The position numbers were made by a program, and so were the translations under genes. Of a DNA stretch of 64,000 bases, positions 43,597 to 53,488 are shown piece after piece. The stretch covers positions 310,001 to 374,000 of the forward strand of contig JAWKTB010000003.1 in assembly GCA_041402005.1 (NCBI GenBank), read 5' to 3'. The notes below the pieces were generated by a model. That model did no database searches. It saw only the letters and a program-made list of their open reading frames with translations, and was not told the DNA's origin. This DNA is from JAJRXR01 sp041402005 (GTDB lineage Bacteria > Planctomycetota > Phycisphaerae > Phycisphaerales > UBA1924). Within the stretch, counting starts at the first letter, position 1. Every line of letters begins with the position of its first letter.

Positions 43597-44535
43597 ATGA
43601 AGAAGCTCCTGATCATTCTGGGCGTGCTCGTGTTGATCGTCGTCGTCGCGATCATCGGGCTCGTCGCCCTCGGGTTCTCCCAGATCGACTCGCTGGCCAA
43701 GCGCCTCGTCGAGGAGGGGGGGACGTACGCGACGGGCGTGCAGACCAGCGTGGACGGGGTGGACGTCAGCATCGGCAAGGGCACGCTGACCATGACCGCC
43801 CTCGAGATCGACAACCCCGAGGGGTACAAGTCCGACCACTTCCTGGCGCTGGGCTCGGCGTTCACGAGCGTGGACTACTCCACGATCAGCAAGCCGGCGA
43901 TCCGCGTCCCCGAGGTGACCTTGTCGGGCATCGACGTCAACCTCGACAAATCGGCGGGCAAGGCCAACTACCAGGTGATCCTCGACAACCTCAAAAGGTT
44001 CGAGTCGGGCGAGCCGACGGGCAAGCCCAAGCCCAGCTCCGGCGAGGGGCAGAAGGTCGTCATCGACGACCTGAAGATCGAGAACATTTCGGTCAGCCTG
44101 GTCGGGGTTCCCGGCGTCTCGCAGCTCGCGGGCGACGTCAACGTCAAGGTTCCCCTCGTCGAGATGAAGAACGTCGGGGGCGACAAGGGGATGACGTTCG
44201 GCGAGCTGACGAACCTGGTCGTAAAGACGGTGCTGTCGGCGGCCGTCGAGGCCGGAGGCGGGATCATCCCGGGCGACATCCTGGGCGAGCTGAGTGGCGG
44301 GCTGGGGCAGCTCACCTCCATCTCCGACATGGGCGTGGACGTGCTGGGCGACTTCGGCGGGAAGATCGGCGACATGGGCAAAGAGGTCATGGGGGACGCC
44401 CAGAAGCAGGTGGACGACGCGGTCGGCAAGGCGTCGGAGGACGTCGGCAAGGCCGTCGACGACGCCGCCAAGAAGGCGAAGGACACGCTGGGCGGGATCC
44501 TGGGGGGCGACAAGAAGAAGGACGACGAGCCCTGA
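43597..44535 (+). CDS. Small AsmA-like membrane-anchored protein
   Basis: 312 residues, ATG 43597 (good GAAGGGAGG ribosome site upstream; an in-frame ATG-less GTG at 43567 is less likely). One TM helix at residues 2-27 (KKLLIILGVLVLIVVVAIIG). The AsmA-type N-terminal beta layer follows: TYATGVQTSVDGVDVSIGKGTLTMTALEIDNPEGYKSDHFLALGSAF is the DUF748-like pattern. The C-terminal 70 residues are a Lys/Asp/Ala-rich helical tail (DDAVGKASEDVGKAVDDAAKK). Periplasmic, inner-membrane anchored. Second AsmA-like protein in the window beside 24648-28853. Confidence 0.75.
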   Translation: MKKLLIILGVLVLIVVVAIIGLVALGFSQIDSLAKRLVEEGGTYATGVQTSVDGVDVSIGKGTLTMTALEIDNPEGYKSDHFLALGSAFTSVDYSTISKPAIRVPEVTLSGIDVNLDKSAGKANYQVILDNLKRFESGEPTGKPKPSSGEGQKVVIDDLKIENISVSLVGVPGVSQLAGDVNVKVPLVEMKNVGGDKGMTFGELTNLVVKTVLSAAVEAGGGIIPGDILGELSGGLGQLTSISDMGVDVLGDFGGKIGDMGKEVMGDAQKQVDDAVGKASEDVGKAVDDAAKKAKDTLGGILGGDKKKDDEP

Positions 44536-44657
44536 TCGCGTCGGCGCCCTCTCGGTCGCGGTATCTCTAGAAGCTGCGTGAAGTTGTGTTGTTTGCTTCG
44601 CGCGGGTCTGCGCACGCGGGCGTGTCTGTTGTACGATGGGGCGCGAAGGGGGGATCG

Positions 44658-45335
44658 ATGAGCGAGCCGCAGACCCAGGCGCCTGGGGGGTACCGTCCGC
44701 TGACCGGGCGGGCGAAGACGCTGATCGCGGTGATGGCGGGGCTGATCGCGGGGGCGAGCCTGCTGGCGGGCGTGTACGGGTGGGCGACGTTCTCCCAGAA
44801 CAGCCGCATCACGCCCGAGGAGTACCGCCAGGTCGAGCACATGTACGAGCTGACGCGCACGAACACGGCGCACGACACGTTCATCCTCGTCCACAACCTG
44901 AATCTGCTCGTGCAGGTCCGGAGAGTGCTCAACGAGCAGGCGCTCAACGCGGTGGCGCTGGGCGGGGCGACGGCGTTGCTGGCGATCGGGTTCGCGCTGT
45001 TCGTGATCGGGATCGACGGGGCATTCACGGTCCATGGGACCGCCGGGACACAAGGGTCGGTGGTCCTTCAGGGCTCGGCGCCGGGGCTGCTGTGTTTCAC
45101 GCTCGCGGCCGGGCTGCTGGCGCTGGCGATGGTCCGCGACACACCGCTGAAGATCGGCTCGGGGCAACTGCCGGGCAACCTCCCGCTTGGTCAGGGTTAT
45201 GTCGAGGCGCTCGGCGCCTTTACGGGGGGGCGTTTTCAGGACGGGTTGAGCGAGCCCGAGCCCAAGGCGCCCGCAAGCGACGAGGAACTCGATGCGTTCG
45301 AGGCGATGTTCGGGGCGACCCGGGAGAGCGAGTGA
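44658..45335 (+). CDS. Conserved-looking membrane protein, unknown function
   Basis: 225 residues, ATG 44658 after GGGGGGATCG. Three predicted TM helices: about 22-46 (TLIAVMAGLIAGASLLAGVYG), 92-115 (NAVALGGATALLAIGFALF) and 136-156. The loop between TM1 and TM2 is helical (ITPEEYRQVEHMYELTRTNTAH), and the C-tail is acidic. I do not recognise the family. Its stop overlaps the start of the next gene by one base (TGATG), so the two are translationally coupled and probably act together. Confidence 0.6.
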   Translation: MSEPQTQAPGGYRPLTGRAKTLIAVMAGLIAGASLLAGVYGWATFSQNSRITPEEYRQVEHMYELTRTNTAHDTFILVHNLNLLVQVRRVLNEQALNAVALGGATALLAIGFALFVIGIDGAFTVHGTAGTQGSVVLQGSAPGLLCFTLAAGLLALAMVRDTPLKIGSGQLPGNLPLGQGYVEALGAFTGGRFQDGLSEPEPKAPASDEELDAFEAMFGATRESE

Positions 45336-46705
45336 TGGGCGGGGTCACGAGGGTCGGGGTGTGCGTCCTGATGATGCTGGGCGCGTCGGCGTGGGCGCAG
45401 GAGGGCGAGGCGAGCGCGCTGGACGCGCTGACGACGCACATCCACGAGCACTGCGAGGGGCAGGACGACGCCGCGATCTCGCAGTGCGCCAAGCAGCCGG
45501 AGCTGGTGCAGCCGACGAGTCTGTTTCTCGATCGGGTGGACCTGATCCTCGAGGCGCTGCGGGCGCAGCACGCGGCGTGGCTCGGCACGCCCGAGGAGGA
45601 GCGGGACGAGCACGGGAGCCTGGCGGATTCGATTGCACACCTGGAGGCGATGCTGAAGCGCAAAGAGGTGCGTGAACGCCTCGAGTCGATCCGTCGCGCC
45701 GGGGGCGGCGGGGGCGCCCTCGAGGGGATGTATCGGGCGGAGCGGGCGTTGGACATCGGCATGCGGTTCGAACGCGACGCGGCATGGCCTGATTTCCCGC
45801 TCTATGCGGTATGGCAACTCGCCAAGCTGGAAGAGTACGAACGACGCCGCCAGTCCGGGGGCGCGAGCACGCCAACGATCGAATGGGAGAACGGCTCGCG
45901 TCTGCAGCAACCCATCGTCGTGCCCGGTGAGTACGGACAGACCTCCCCGATCGAGAACAAATACTGGGAGCTCATCACGAAGGACGCCCGGGCGCTCTCG
46001 AGCCAAGTCAAGGGTGAGCTGGAGTCGCATGCGGGTCTGAGCGGGGTGTTCCGCACGTGGGTCGGGATGGATCGTGCGCGTCTGTATGTGGCCGACACGG
46101 GTCGAGAGCGGGTGGTGTCCGCTCCACTGGCGTTGCTCGACTCGATCGCTGCGGCATTCCACGACGAGGTGGGTGAGCATCTCACCGCCCTTGCGAAGGA
46201 CGCGCTCGCGCGAAGAAGGGGGGCGCAGGCGGTCGGGGACCCTGCCTGGAGCGTTCTCTCGGGACTTGGAGCGATGGTGACCAGCCCGGAAGGGTCTTGG
46301 CAGGCGGCGCGGGAGCAGGCTGCGGCACAGGACCTCGCCGACGCGCTCGAGTTGGCACGCGTCGCCTACGAATCGGGGCTGATCAAGGGAGGTGACGCGT
46401 TCTCGCAGCGCATCGAGGCGCGACGCGCCGAAGTCGTCGGGGACACCCGCGAGTGGCCCCCGCGCCGAGGGACGACATCGGGTGGAGGTGACCCCTGGGC
46501 GGCATACCGGGCGTGGAAGCTTTCGATGCAGCGTCCCGATGCGTCGATCGAACTCGACGCCGGGGGTGAGACCCTGTCGGACCTGAGGTTCCTCCGGTAC
46601 GACTTCGAAGCGAGGCGGATCGAGTTTCAGCAGGGGACAAGCGCGAACGCGGTGCACGTGGTGAAGGTGGACCCCGCGACGATCCGTTCTGTGACCGGCG
46701 GGTGA
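45335..46705 (+). CDS. Exported protein of unknown function
   Basis: 456 residues, ATG 45335, overlapping the upstream TGA. Signal peptide MGGVTRVGVCVLMMLGASAWAQ. The rest is mainly helical, with charged stretches (RAQHAAWLGTPEEERDEHG, MLKRKEVRERLESIRRA) and no known motif; two Cys in HCEGQDDAAISQCAKQ could form a disulfide. The end (SMQRPDASIELDAGGETLSDLRFLRYDFEARRIEFQQG) is beta-like. Paired with the 3-TM protein at 44658. It ends 4 nt before the convergent AAA ATPase gene. Confidence 0.65.
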   Translation: MGGVTRVGVCVLMMLGASAWAQEGEASALDALTTHIHEHCEGQDDAAISQCAKQPELVQPTSLFLDRVDLILEALRAQHAAWLGTPEEERDEHGSLADSIAHLEAMLKRKEVRERLESIRRAGGGGGALEGMYRAERALDIGMRFERDAAWPDFPLYAVWQLAKLEEYERRRQSGGASTPTIEWENGSRLQQPIVVPGEYGQTSPIENKYWELITKDARALSSQVKGELESHAGLSGVFRTWVGMDRARLYVADTGRERVVSAPLALLDSIAAAFHDEVGEHLTALAKDALARRRGAQAVGDPAWSVLSGLGAMVTSPEGSWQAAREQAAAQDLADALELARVAYESGLIKGGDAFSQRIEARRAEVVGDTREWPPRRGTTSGGGDPWAAYRAWKLSMQRPDASIELDAGGETLSDLRFLRYDFEARRIEFQQGTSANAVHVVKVDPATIRSVTGG

Positions 46706-46709
46706 GACC

Positions 46710-48200
46710 TCAGCCAGCCGGGACGCAGCGTCCCTCGGCCCAGGCGCGGAGGCGGGCAACCTGCTCAGCCATCGTGATGGAGAGGGGCGGGCTGCCCCGC
46801 AGCGCGCGCTCGATGTCGAGCGAGGTCGGCTCGCGGTTCTCGTGGAAGGCGACGTGCAGGGCGGCGAGGACGGCGGACTCGATCTCCGCGCCCGAGTACC
46901 CGTCGCAGGCGGCGGCGAGGGCGTCGAGGTCGAACATCGCCGAGTCTCGGTGACGACGACGCAGGTGGATCTCGAGGATCTGGCGCCGGGCCTCTTCGCT
47001 CGGCAGGTCGACGAAGAAGATTTCGTCGAAGCGTCCCTTGCGGAGCAGCTCCGGGGGGAGCGCGTCGATGTTGTTGGCGGTGGCGACGAGGAAGACGGGC
47101 GCCTCGTGGTCCTGCATCCAGGTGAGGAGCGTGCCGAACATGCGCTGGGAGAGCCCGCCGTCGGTGGAGTGGGCGGCGGCCGAGGCGAACGCCTTCTCGA
47201 TCTCGTCGATCCAGAGGACGTTGGGGGCCATCGCCTCGGCCTGGCGCAGCGCGTCGCGCAGGCGGCGCTCGGACTCGCCGACGAACTTGTCGTAGAGGGA
47301 GCCCGGGTCCATGCGCAGGAGCGGGCGTCGCCAGGCGGTGGCGATCGCCTTGGCGCACAAGCTCTTTCCCGCGCCCTGGACGCCCAGGAGCAGGACGCCC
47401 CGGGGCGGGGTCAGCCCGAACTCGGCGGCCTCGTCGGTGAACGAGCGCTCGCGGGCCGCGAGCCACGCCTTGAGCTGGTCGAGCCCGCCCACGTCGTCGA
47501 GCGTCGTCGGGGACTCGACCGAGTCGAGCAGCCCTGCCCCCGAGACCAGGATGCGCTTGCGGGCCAGCGCCCGGTTGAGGTCGGCGGCGTCGAACGTGCG
47601 ATCCTCCGCGACCAGGTCGTAGACCACCTGCTCGATCTGGCGACGGCTCAGCCCCGCGAGGTTCTTGATCAGGATCCGGTAGTCCCGCTTGGTCAGGTCG
47701 ATCTTGACCGGCTTCTCCCGGTGCATCCGCTTGAGCGCCTCGCGGACAATCGGCTCGATCTCGTCCTCGTCCGGGAGCGACAGCTCGAAGGGGGTGACGT
47801 GGGCGCGCACGGAGTCGGGCAGGCGCGGCTCGCGGTCGATGAGCACGACGTGCGATCCGGTCGCCCTCGCCTTGTCGACGAGGTCGAGCAGGGCGCGCCG
47901 GACGTGCGGGTCGTCGAGGTGGGCGCCCAGGTCGAGGAGGGTGCAGAGGCTGGTCTCGTCGCGGCGTTGGAGCCAGACGAGCGCGCCGGCGGGGTTGAGG
48001 GTGTCGGGGATGGGGGCGGCGTGGGGCTCGCGCTGGTTGCGCACGCCGTCGGTCACTGACCAGCGCCAGAGGTTGGCGTCGAGGCCCGAGGCCGCGTCAC
48101 GGACGACGTCCAGGGCGTCGCACTCCTCGTGGGTGCAGATCCACAGCGCGGGGTGCTTGGCGCGGAGGAGGGCGAGCAATCGCGTGGCGTCCTGGGTCAT
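46710..48200 (-). CDS. Ycf46-like AAA+ ATPase
   Basis: 496 residues, ATG 48200 (MTQDATRLLALLRAKHPALW); 14 more upstream codons lack support. N-terminal degenerate P-loop-like half (ALWICTHEECDALDVVRDAA) and helical linker ending in NLAGLSRRQIEQVV, then a complete AAA+ module: TLDDVGGLDQLKAWLAARERSF, GVLLLGVQGAGKSLCAK (Walker A), NVLWIDEIEKAFAS (Walker B), ATANNIDALPPELLRKGRFDEIFF (sensor 1, Arg finger). This layout matches chloroplast/cyanobacterial Ycf46. Hexameric remodeller with unknown client. Confidence 0.85.
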   Translation of the reverse strand: MTQDATRLLALLRAKHPALWICTHEECDALDVVRDAASGLDANLWRWSVTDGVRNQREPHAAPIPDTLNPAGALVWLQRRDETSLCTLLDLGAHLDDPHVRRALLDLVDKARATGSHVVLIDREPRLPDSVRAHVTPFELSLPDEDEIEPIVREALKRMHREKPVKIDLTKRDYRILIKNLAGLSRRQIEQVVYDLVAEDRTFDAADLNRALARKRILVSGAGLLDSVESPTTLDDVGGLDQLKAWLAARERSFTDEAAEFGLTPPRGVLLLGVQGAGKSLCAKAIATAWRRPLLRMDPGSLYDKFVGESERRLRDALRQAEAMAPNVLWIDEIEKAFASAAAHSTDGGLSQRMFGTLLTWMQDHEAPVFLVATANNIDALPPELLRKGRFDEIFFVDLPSEEARRQILEIHLRRRHRDSAMFDLDALAAACDGYSGAEIESAVLAALHVAFHENREPTSLDIERALRGSPPLSITMAEQVARLRAWAEGRCVPAG

Positions 48201-48505
48201 CCTGGCGACGATCGCCTCCCAGCGGGGAGGGTAGCGACCCACCCTTCAGAGGGGGAACAGGGCGAGACGGGGCGGCGTACAAGGGGGTGGCGTCCGGGAA
48301 TCGGCGACAAGGCGTTCGGCCCGCCGGGGGGCCCCTCCAAGGGGCGGGCCCCTGGGCGATCAGGCCCGAGATTCTCGGGCCTCGTCCGCCGAGTCCGGCT
48401 CGCGTCTGGAGGGGCTTTGTCGCCCCGTGGTTGGCGTGTAGGGTTGTGGCGTCGCGTTCGTCGGCGGGAGGCCGGCTGACGCGGTCTGACGCGGAGGATT
48501 CGGGC
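48201..48505. other. Gene-free region with hairpins upstream of the second S8 peptidase
   Basis: 305 nt between divergent genes. GGCCCGCC (48318-48325) pairs with GGCGGGCC (48343-48350), and AGGCCCGAGA (48362-48371) with TCTCGGGCCT (48373-48382) around a single T. The second is a perfect 10-bp dyad fit for a protein site. A GGAGG ribosome site is at 48493-48497. No convincing -35/-10 pair; no gene seen. Confidence 0.5.
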
Positions 48506-50947
48506 ATGGACAGGCGGCTGGGTCGGGCGGCGGTGGTGTTGGCGGTGGCGATGGCGGCGGGCTCACCGGCCTTCGGGCAGGCACGGGCGACGCTGCCCGC
48601 GCAGAGCCTGCGGACGGGCCTCGACCTGTCCCCGTCGGACCTGGCGATCCTGGACACGTTCGAGCGTCCGCCGGTGCGATTCGTCGAGAAGGCGGGCGTG
48701 CGCAAGTTCTCGGGCAAGCTGCTGGCGAAGGTGCGGACGGTCGAGGCGTTCGCCGGGGCGCGTCCGGGCGAGCGCGTGAGCGACGCGGCGCGTGAGGCGG
48801 GCGAGGTGCGGGCGTCGCGGGCGCGGGCGCGGCTGACGCCATCGATGTCCGAGGCCTTCCCCGACGTGGACGAGTACTCGATCAACATCCCCGCGGGGTG
48901 GGACGCGGACTCGCTGTCGGCGTTCTTGATGGCGACGGGGGACTACGAGTACGCCGAGCCTGATTGGCTGGTGTACCCGGCGCTGGCGCCCAACGACCCG
49001 CAGCTGGGCAACCAGCAGCACCACACGGTGATGCACTCGCGCGACGCGTGGGACTACACGACGGGCGACCCGACGATGGTCGTGGGCGTCTGCGACACGG
49101 GCGTGGACACGGACCACCCGGACCTGCAGGGGGCGCTGCTGACCGGGTTCAACGCGGTGAGCAATCTCGAGCAGGGCTCGGGCGGCATCATCGCGGACTT
49201 CAACGGGCACGGCACCGCGACGACGGGCGCCGCGGCGGCGATCGGGAACAACGGCGTCGGCGTCGTCGGCATGGGCTGGAACTTCATGATCCGCCCCGTC
49301 AAGGTCAGCGAGAACCCCGACGGGACGGCCCTCATCAGCGACCTCGTGCAGGGGGCGCGCTGGGCCTCCGACAATGGGGCCCGCGTGGTCAGCGTGAGCT
49401 TCGGCGGCGTCGAGTCCTCCAGCGTCAACAACACCGGCACCCACATCAAGGGCGAGAACCATCTGCTCTGCTGGGCCGCGGGCAATGAGGGCAGCTACCT
49501 CGGCGGGTTCGACTGGCCCGACGTCATCGTCGTGGGCGCCAGCACCAACGGCGACGGGATCGCCGGCTTCAGCAACTTCGGGCCGGGCATCGACATCGTC
49601 GCGCCGGGCGTCAACATCCGGACGACGGCCAACGGCGGCGGGTATGGCTCGGTTTCGGGGACCAGCCTCTCGACGCCACTGATCAACGGCCTACTCGCGC
49701 TGATCTGGTCCACCGATCTGTCGATGACCGCCGACGAGGTCGAGCAGTTGATGTACGACCAGGCGGTCGACGTGGGCACGGCGGGCGAGGACGACAGCTC
49801 CGGGCACGGGCGCGCGGACGCGGGCGCGTCGGTGCGCTACGCCGCCACAGGCGAGGGGCCCAGGCCCCTGCCCTTCACCGACGACTTCGAGAGCGGGCTC
49901 GATCCGCACGACTGGACGACGATCACGGGGGCGGCGACCTCGAGCGCGGGCGAGAACGAGCCCAGCGGGTCCTCGTCGCTCTCGCTGACCTCATCGGACG
50001 AGATCATCAGCGAGGTCATCCGGGCGCACTCGGGGATGTCGGTCCCCGTGTACGTCTCGTTCTGGGCCGAGCATCAGGGCGTGCCCTCGGGCGGCACGCT
50101 GACCGTCGAGACGCTCGACGTCGTCAGCGTCTGGCGCAACATCGCGACGATTGTCTCGGACGGGACGGACAGCGGCGTGTACGGGCACTGGATCGCCCAG
50201 CTCAGCCCGCTCGCGGCCTGGGACAGCATGCGCCTGCGGATCCGGGCGACCGGCCCCGCCGGCGGTGAGTGGTTCGTGGACGACGTCCGCGTCGGGTCGG
50301 CCCTGCCCATCGGCGTGCCCGTCGCCGACAACTACGAGGGGAACCTCGACACGATCTCGCTGTACGCGTCCAACACCGGGGCGGCGATCTCGAACGGGGC
50401 AACCGACGAGCCCAGCGGGTCGCAGTCGCTCGCGATGGCCGGCAACGACGTGATCGAGACGTTCGACATCCCGATGCAGAGCTTGTCGGGCACGACGCAG
50501 TACGCCCGGATCTGGGCGGAGCGATCGGGCGTGCCGAACGGTGGATCGCTCTACTTCGAGTACAAGAGCGTCATCGGGACGTGGCAGGTGCTGGCCCAGC
50601 TCTCGTCCGATGGCGTGAGCCAGAGCGAGTTCGAGCTGGCGCAGGTCACGCTGCCCGAGCTCGGCTTCTGGGACGGGCTCCGGGTGCGGCTCCGCAGGAC
50701 GTCGGGCGCGGGGACGTGGTACGTCGATGATCTGTACGTGGGGCCGGACGAGCTCGTGCTCGACGGCGGGTGCAACATCGCCGACCTGGCCGAGCCACAT
50801 GGCACGCTCGATTTCTCCGACGTGATCTCGTTCCTGACGGCGTTCGGCTCGATGGACCCGGCGGCGGACTTCGCGTCGCCCACCGGGGTGTTCGACTTCT
50901 CTGACGTGATCGCTTTCCTTTCCGCGTTCGGCGCCGGGTGCCCGTAG
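48506..50947 (+). CDS. Secreted S8 (subtilisin) peptidase with two beta-sandwich repeats and dockerin-like tail
   Basis: 813 residues, ATG 48506 with GGAGG 8 nt upstream; signal peptide MDRRLGRAAVVLAVAMAAGSPAFG. The pro-domain ends in GDYEYAEPDWLVYP. Triad: Asp in VVGVCDTGVDTDHPDL, His in FNGHGTATTGAAAAIG, Ser in VSGTSLSTPLINGL; oxyanion Asn in CWAAGNEGSYL. Two related modules starting PFTDDFESGLDPHDWTTI and VADNYEGNLDTISLY each end in WFVDDVRVG/WYVDDLYVG, carbohydrate-binding-like. Tail: TLDFSDVISFLTAFGSM...VFDFSDVIAFLSAFGAGCP. Tandem with a frameshifted paralogue 40 nt downstream. Confidence 0.9.
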   Translation: MDRRLGRAAVVLAVAMAAGSPAFGQARATLPAQSLRTGLDLSPSDLAILDTFERPPVRFVEKAGVRKFSGKLLAKVRTVEAFAGARPGERVSDAAREAGEVRASRARARLTPSMSEAFPDVDEYSINIPAGWDADSLSAFLMATGDYEYAEPDWLVYPALAPNDPQLGNQQHHTVMHSRDAWDYTTGDPTMVVGVCDTGVDTDHPDLQGALLTGFNAVSNLEQGSGGIIADFNGHGTATTGAAAAIGNNGVGVVGMGWNFMIRPVKVSENPDGTALISDLVQGARWASDNGARVVSVSFGGVESSSVNNTGTHIKGENHLLCWAAGNEGSYLGGFDWPDVIVVGASTNGDGIAGFSNFGPGIDIVAPGVNIRTTANGGGYGSVSGTSLSTPLINGLLALIWSTDLSMTADEVEQLMYDQAVDVGTAGEDDSSGHGRADAGASVRYAATGEGPRPLPFTDDFESGLDPHDWTTITGAATSSAGENEPSGSSSLSLTSSDEIISEVIRAHSGMSVPVYVSFWAEHQGVPSGGTLTVETLDVVSVWRNIATIVSDGTDSGVYGHWIAQLSPLAAWDSMRLRIRATGPAGGEWFVDDVRVGSALPIGVPVADNYEGNLDTISLYASNTGAAISNGATDEPSGSQSLAMAGNDVIETFDIPMQSLSGTTQYARIWAERSGVPNGGSLYFEYKSVIGTWQVLAQLSSDGVSQSEFELAQVTLPELGFWDGLRVRLRRTSGAGTWYVDDLYVGPDELVLDGGCNIADLAEPHGTLDFSDVISFLTAFGSMDPAADFASPTGVFDFSDVIAFLSAFGAGCP

Positions 50948-50987
50948 GCGCCGACGGCGGGGTCTTGCTGAATCATCGGAGGCGACG

Positions 50988-53356
50988 ATGACGGTGAATC
51001 GGTGTCGGATCGTGCCCGCGTTTATCGGGCTGGCGGTGCTCACGGGCGGCGCAATGGGGGCGGAAGGCAATGATCCGGTCGGCGCTGCTCGCGCGAGCCT
51101 GAAGCTCCAGATCGGTGACGAGGCGATCCTCGGGGTCGCGGCGCACGCGCCCGTGCAGTACAGCGAGCGCGTCGGCGACCACGAGTTCACGGGCGAGCTC
51201 CTGGTCCGCCCCAAGGGCGAGGTGCTGGGGGTCTCGCACGCGACGGCGCGGACGATGAGCCGGGCGCTCGACCGCATCCGCCCCCTGATCGTCGAGAAGG
51301 CCCGCCTCACGCACGAGTACGTGGTCCGCGTCCCCGAGGGGATGACGGAGAACGAGCTGGCGGCGGTGCTGATGGCGACGGGCGACTACGAGTACGCCGA
51401 GCCCAACTGGCTCCTCTACCCCGCCAGCACCGTCCCCAACGACCCGTTCTTCGCGACGAGCTGGCAGCACACGCGGATACAGTCGGCGGCGGCGTGGGAC
51501 CTGGAGACGGGCGACCCCAGCGTGATCGTCGCGGTCTGCGACACGGGCGTTGATCAGGACCACCCGGACCTGCAGGCGGCGCTGGTCTCGGGGTACAACG
51601 CGCGCAGCCGCCAGACGCAGGCCGATGGCGCGGACGTGGACGACGTCAACGGGCACGGGACGTTCGTCGCCGGGTGTGCCGCGGCGATCGGGAACAACGG
51701 GACCGGGGTCGTCGGCGCCGGCTGGAACTTCCACATCATGCCCGTCCGCGTAACCAACAACACGAACGGGACGGCCAGCGCGTTCGACATTCTGGGGGGC
51801 GCCCGCTGGGCCGCGGAGCACGGCGCCAAGGCGATCAACGCCAGCTACTCGGGCGGGACGTCGGCGAGCATCCAGACCGCAGGCGCCGAGATCAAGGCGA
51901 TGGGCGGGCTGCTGTTTTACGCCGCGGGCAATGACAACGCGCTGCTCCCGGACGTCTACCGCCCGGACTACGTGATCGTGGCCTCGACGACGTCGAGCGA
52001 CAACAAGAGCGGGTTCAGCAACTACGGGCCCCGATCGACGTGGCGGCGCCGGGCTCGGGCGTGCGTTCGACGCAGCGTGGCGGGGGGTACGGGACGGGGT
52101 CGGGGACGAGCTTCGCGTCGCCGATCGCCGCCGGGGTGGGGGCGATGATCTTCGCCGCCAGGCCCGACCTGCACCCGACGGACATCCAGGACATCCTGTA
52201 CGCGGGCGCCGACGACCTGGGCGCCCCGGGCGAGGACGACATCTTCGGGCACGGGCGCGTCAACACGTTCAACTCCGTGACGATCGCGCAGACCTGGGTC
52301 GCCCGCGTCCCCCTGCCGATCGACGACGACTTCGAGTCGGGCGTGATCGATGGGGCGACCTGGACGAGCGTCTCGGGCGTCGAGCTGGCGTCCGATTCGG
52401 GTTCGCAGGCCCTCGACCTCGACGGGACGGACTCGATCGAGTCGGCGGGGACGCACGCGGCGACGCTGCTCGGGAAGCTCGTCGTGCTGACGTTCACCGC
52501 GCGTCGTGAGGGCGTCGAGGCGGGCAAGTCGCTCGCCGTCGAGTACCTGGATGCGAGCGATGTGTGGCAGCCGGCGGTGACGATCGTCTCCGATGGCGGC
52601 GACCAGGCGGCCCCGAGGGACTACGACTTCGTCTTCCCGCAGTCGGACCTGCGCAATGGGCTCAAGGTCCGCTTCCGCGCCCAGGGCTCGGACGCGTCGG
52701 ACGATTGGTTCGTGGACGACGCGTTCGTCGGCGTCTTCGCGGGCGCCCACCTGCCGTTGGCGGACGACTTCGAGTCGGGCGTGCTGTCGCAGACGCGCTG
52801 GTCGTCGAGCGAGGGGGCGTCCGTGACGGGCGGGGGCGTGGGCGGGTCGCTCGCGATGGCGCTGGGCGTCGATGGGAGCATCACGACGCAGGAGGTCGAC
52901 TCGCGCGTCTTCCCCGAGCCCTTGTATCTGAGCTACAAGGTCAAGGGCGAGGGCGTGCCCAACGGCCAGACGCTCCGCGTCGAGTACCGCACGATCCTGG
53001 ACACCTACGACCTGCTCGAGCAGGTCGTCGCGGACGGTTCGGACGCGTACCAGGCGCGGGTGATCACGCTCCCGGTCGTGGCGTACCACGACACCCTGGA
53101 CATTCGATTCGTCTCGACGGCGGACTCGGGCTCGTGGCGGATCGACGACGTCCTGCTCGCGACCGAGCTGGCGCCGACGCCCTGCCCCGCGGACCTGGCG
53201 GCGCCCTTCGGGACGCTCGACTTCTCCGACGTGCTCGCCTTCCTCAGCGCCTTCGGGTCGATGGACCCGGCCGCCGATCTGGGTGAGCCCTTCGGCGTCT
53301 TCGACTTCTCCGACGTGCTCACCTTCCTCACCTCCTTCGGCGAGGGGTGCCCCTGA
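50988..53356 (+). pseudogene. S8 peptidase paralogue interrupted by one frameshift before the catalytic Ser
   Basis: The first frame (50988 to about 52031) has a signal peptide, the propeptide end GDYEYAEPNWLLYP, Asp in VAVCDTGVDQDHPDL, His in VNGHGTFVAGCAAAIG and NKSGFSNYGP. The next frame (from about 52033 to 53356) continues IDVAAPGSGVRST, GTGSGTSFASPIAAGVG with the catalytic Ser, two DDFESG modules and the tail TLDFSDVLAFLSAFGSM...VFDFSDVLTFLTSFGEGCP. One missing base in the CCCC run 52029-52032 restores a 789-residue protein like its neighbour. As written the product stops at 52148 without Ser. A sequence error is possible. Confidence 0.8.
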
Positions 53357-53386
53357 GGCGATCGGGCGGATAGTTCAGTGAGATCA

Positions 53387-53420
53387 CGTCCGGGCCGGCC
53401 GACCGCCCGGGCGTTTTTTT
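53387..53420 (+). terminator. Intrinsic terminator after the S8 paralogue
   Basis: CGTCCGGG (53387-53394) pairs with CCCGGGCG (53406-53413, one G-T pair), followed by seven T (53414-53420). Confidence 0.88.
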
Positions 53421-53488
53421 GGACCCCGATCGGGCGCGCCCCGGGTGGACGGCGTCCCTCCTCCTGATCACCAACCAGGAGGAACCCC

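Noticed and set aside
40921..43839. 972-residue open frame on the minus strand
   Set aside because: Antisense to the DUF1028/FG-GAP gene, full of His/Arg/Pro/Ala, no domains or ribosome site; a GC-bias shadow.
41505..44570. 1021-residue open frame on the plus strand
   Set aside because: Out-of-frame shadow spanning two genes that have clear domains in their own frames.
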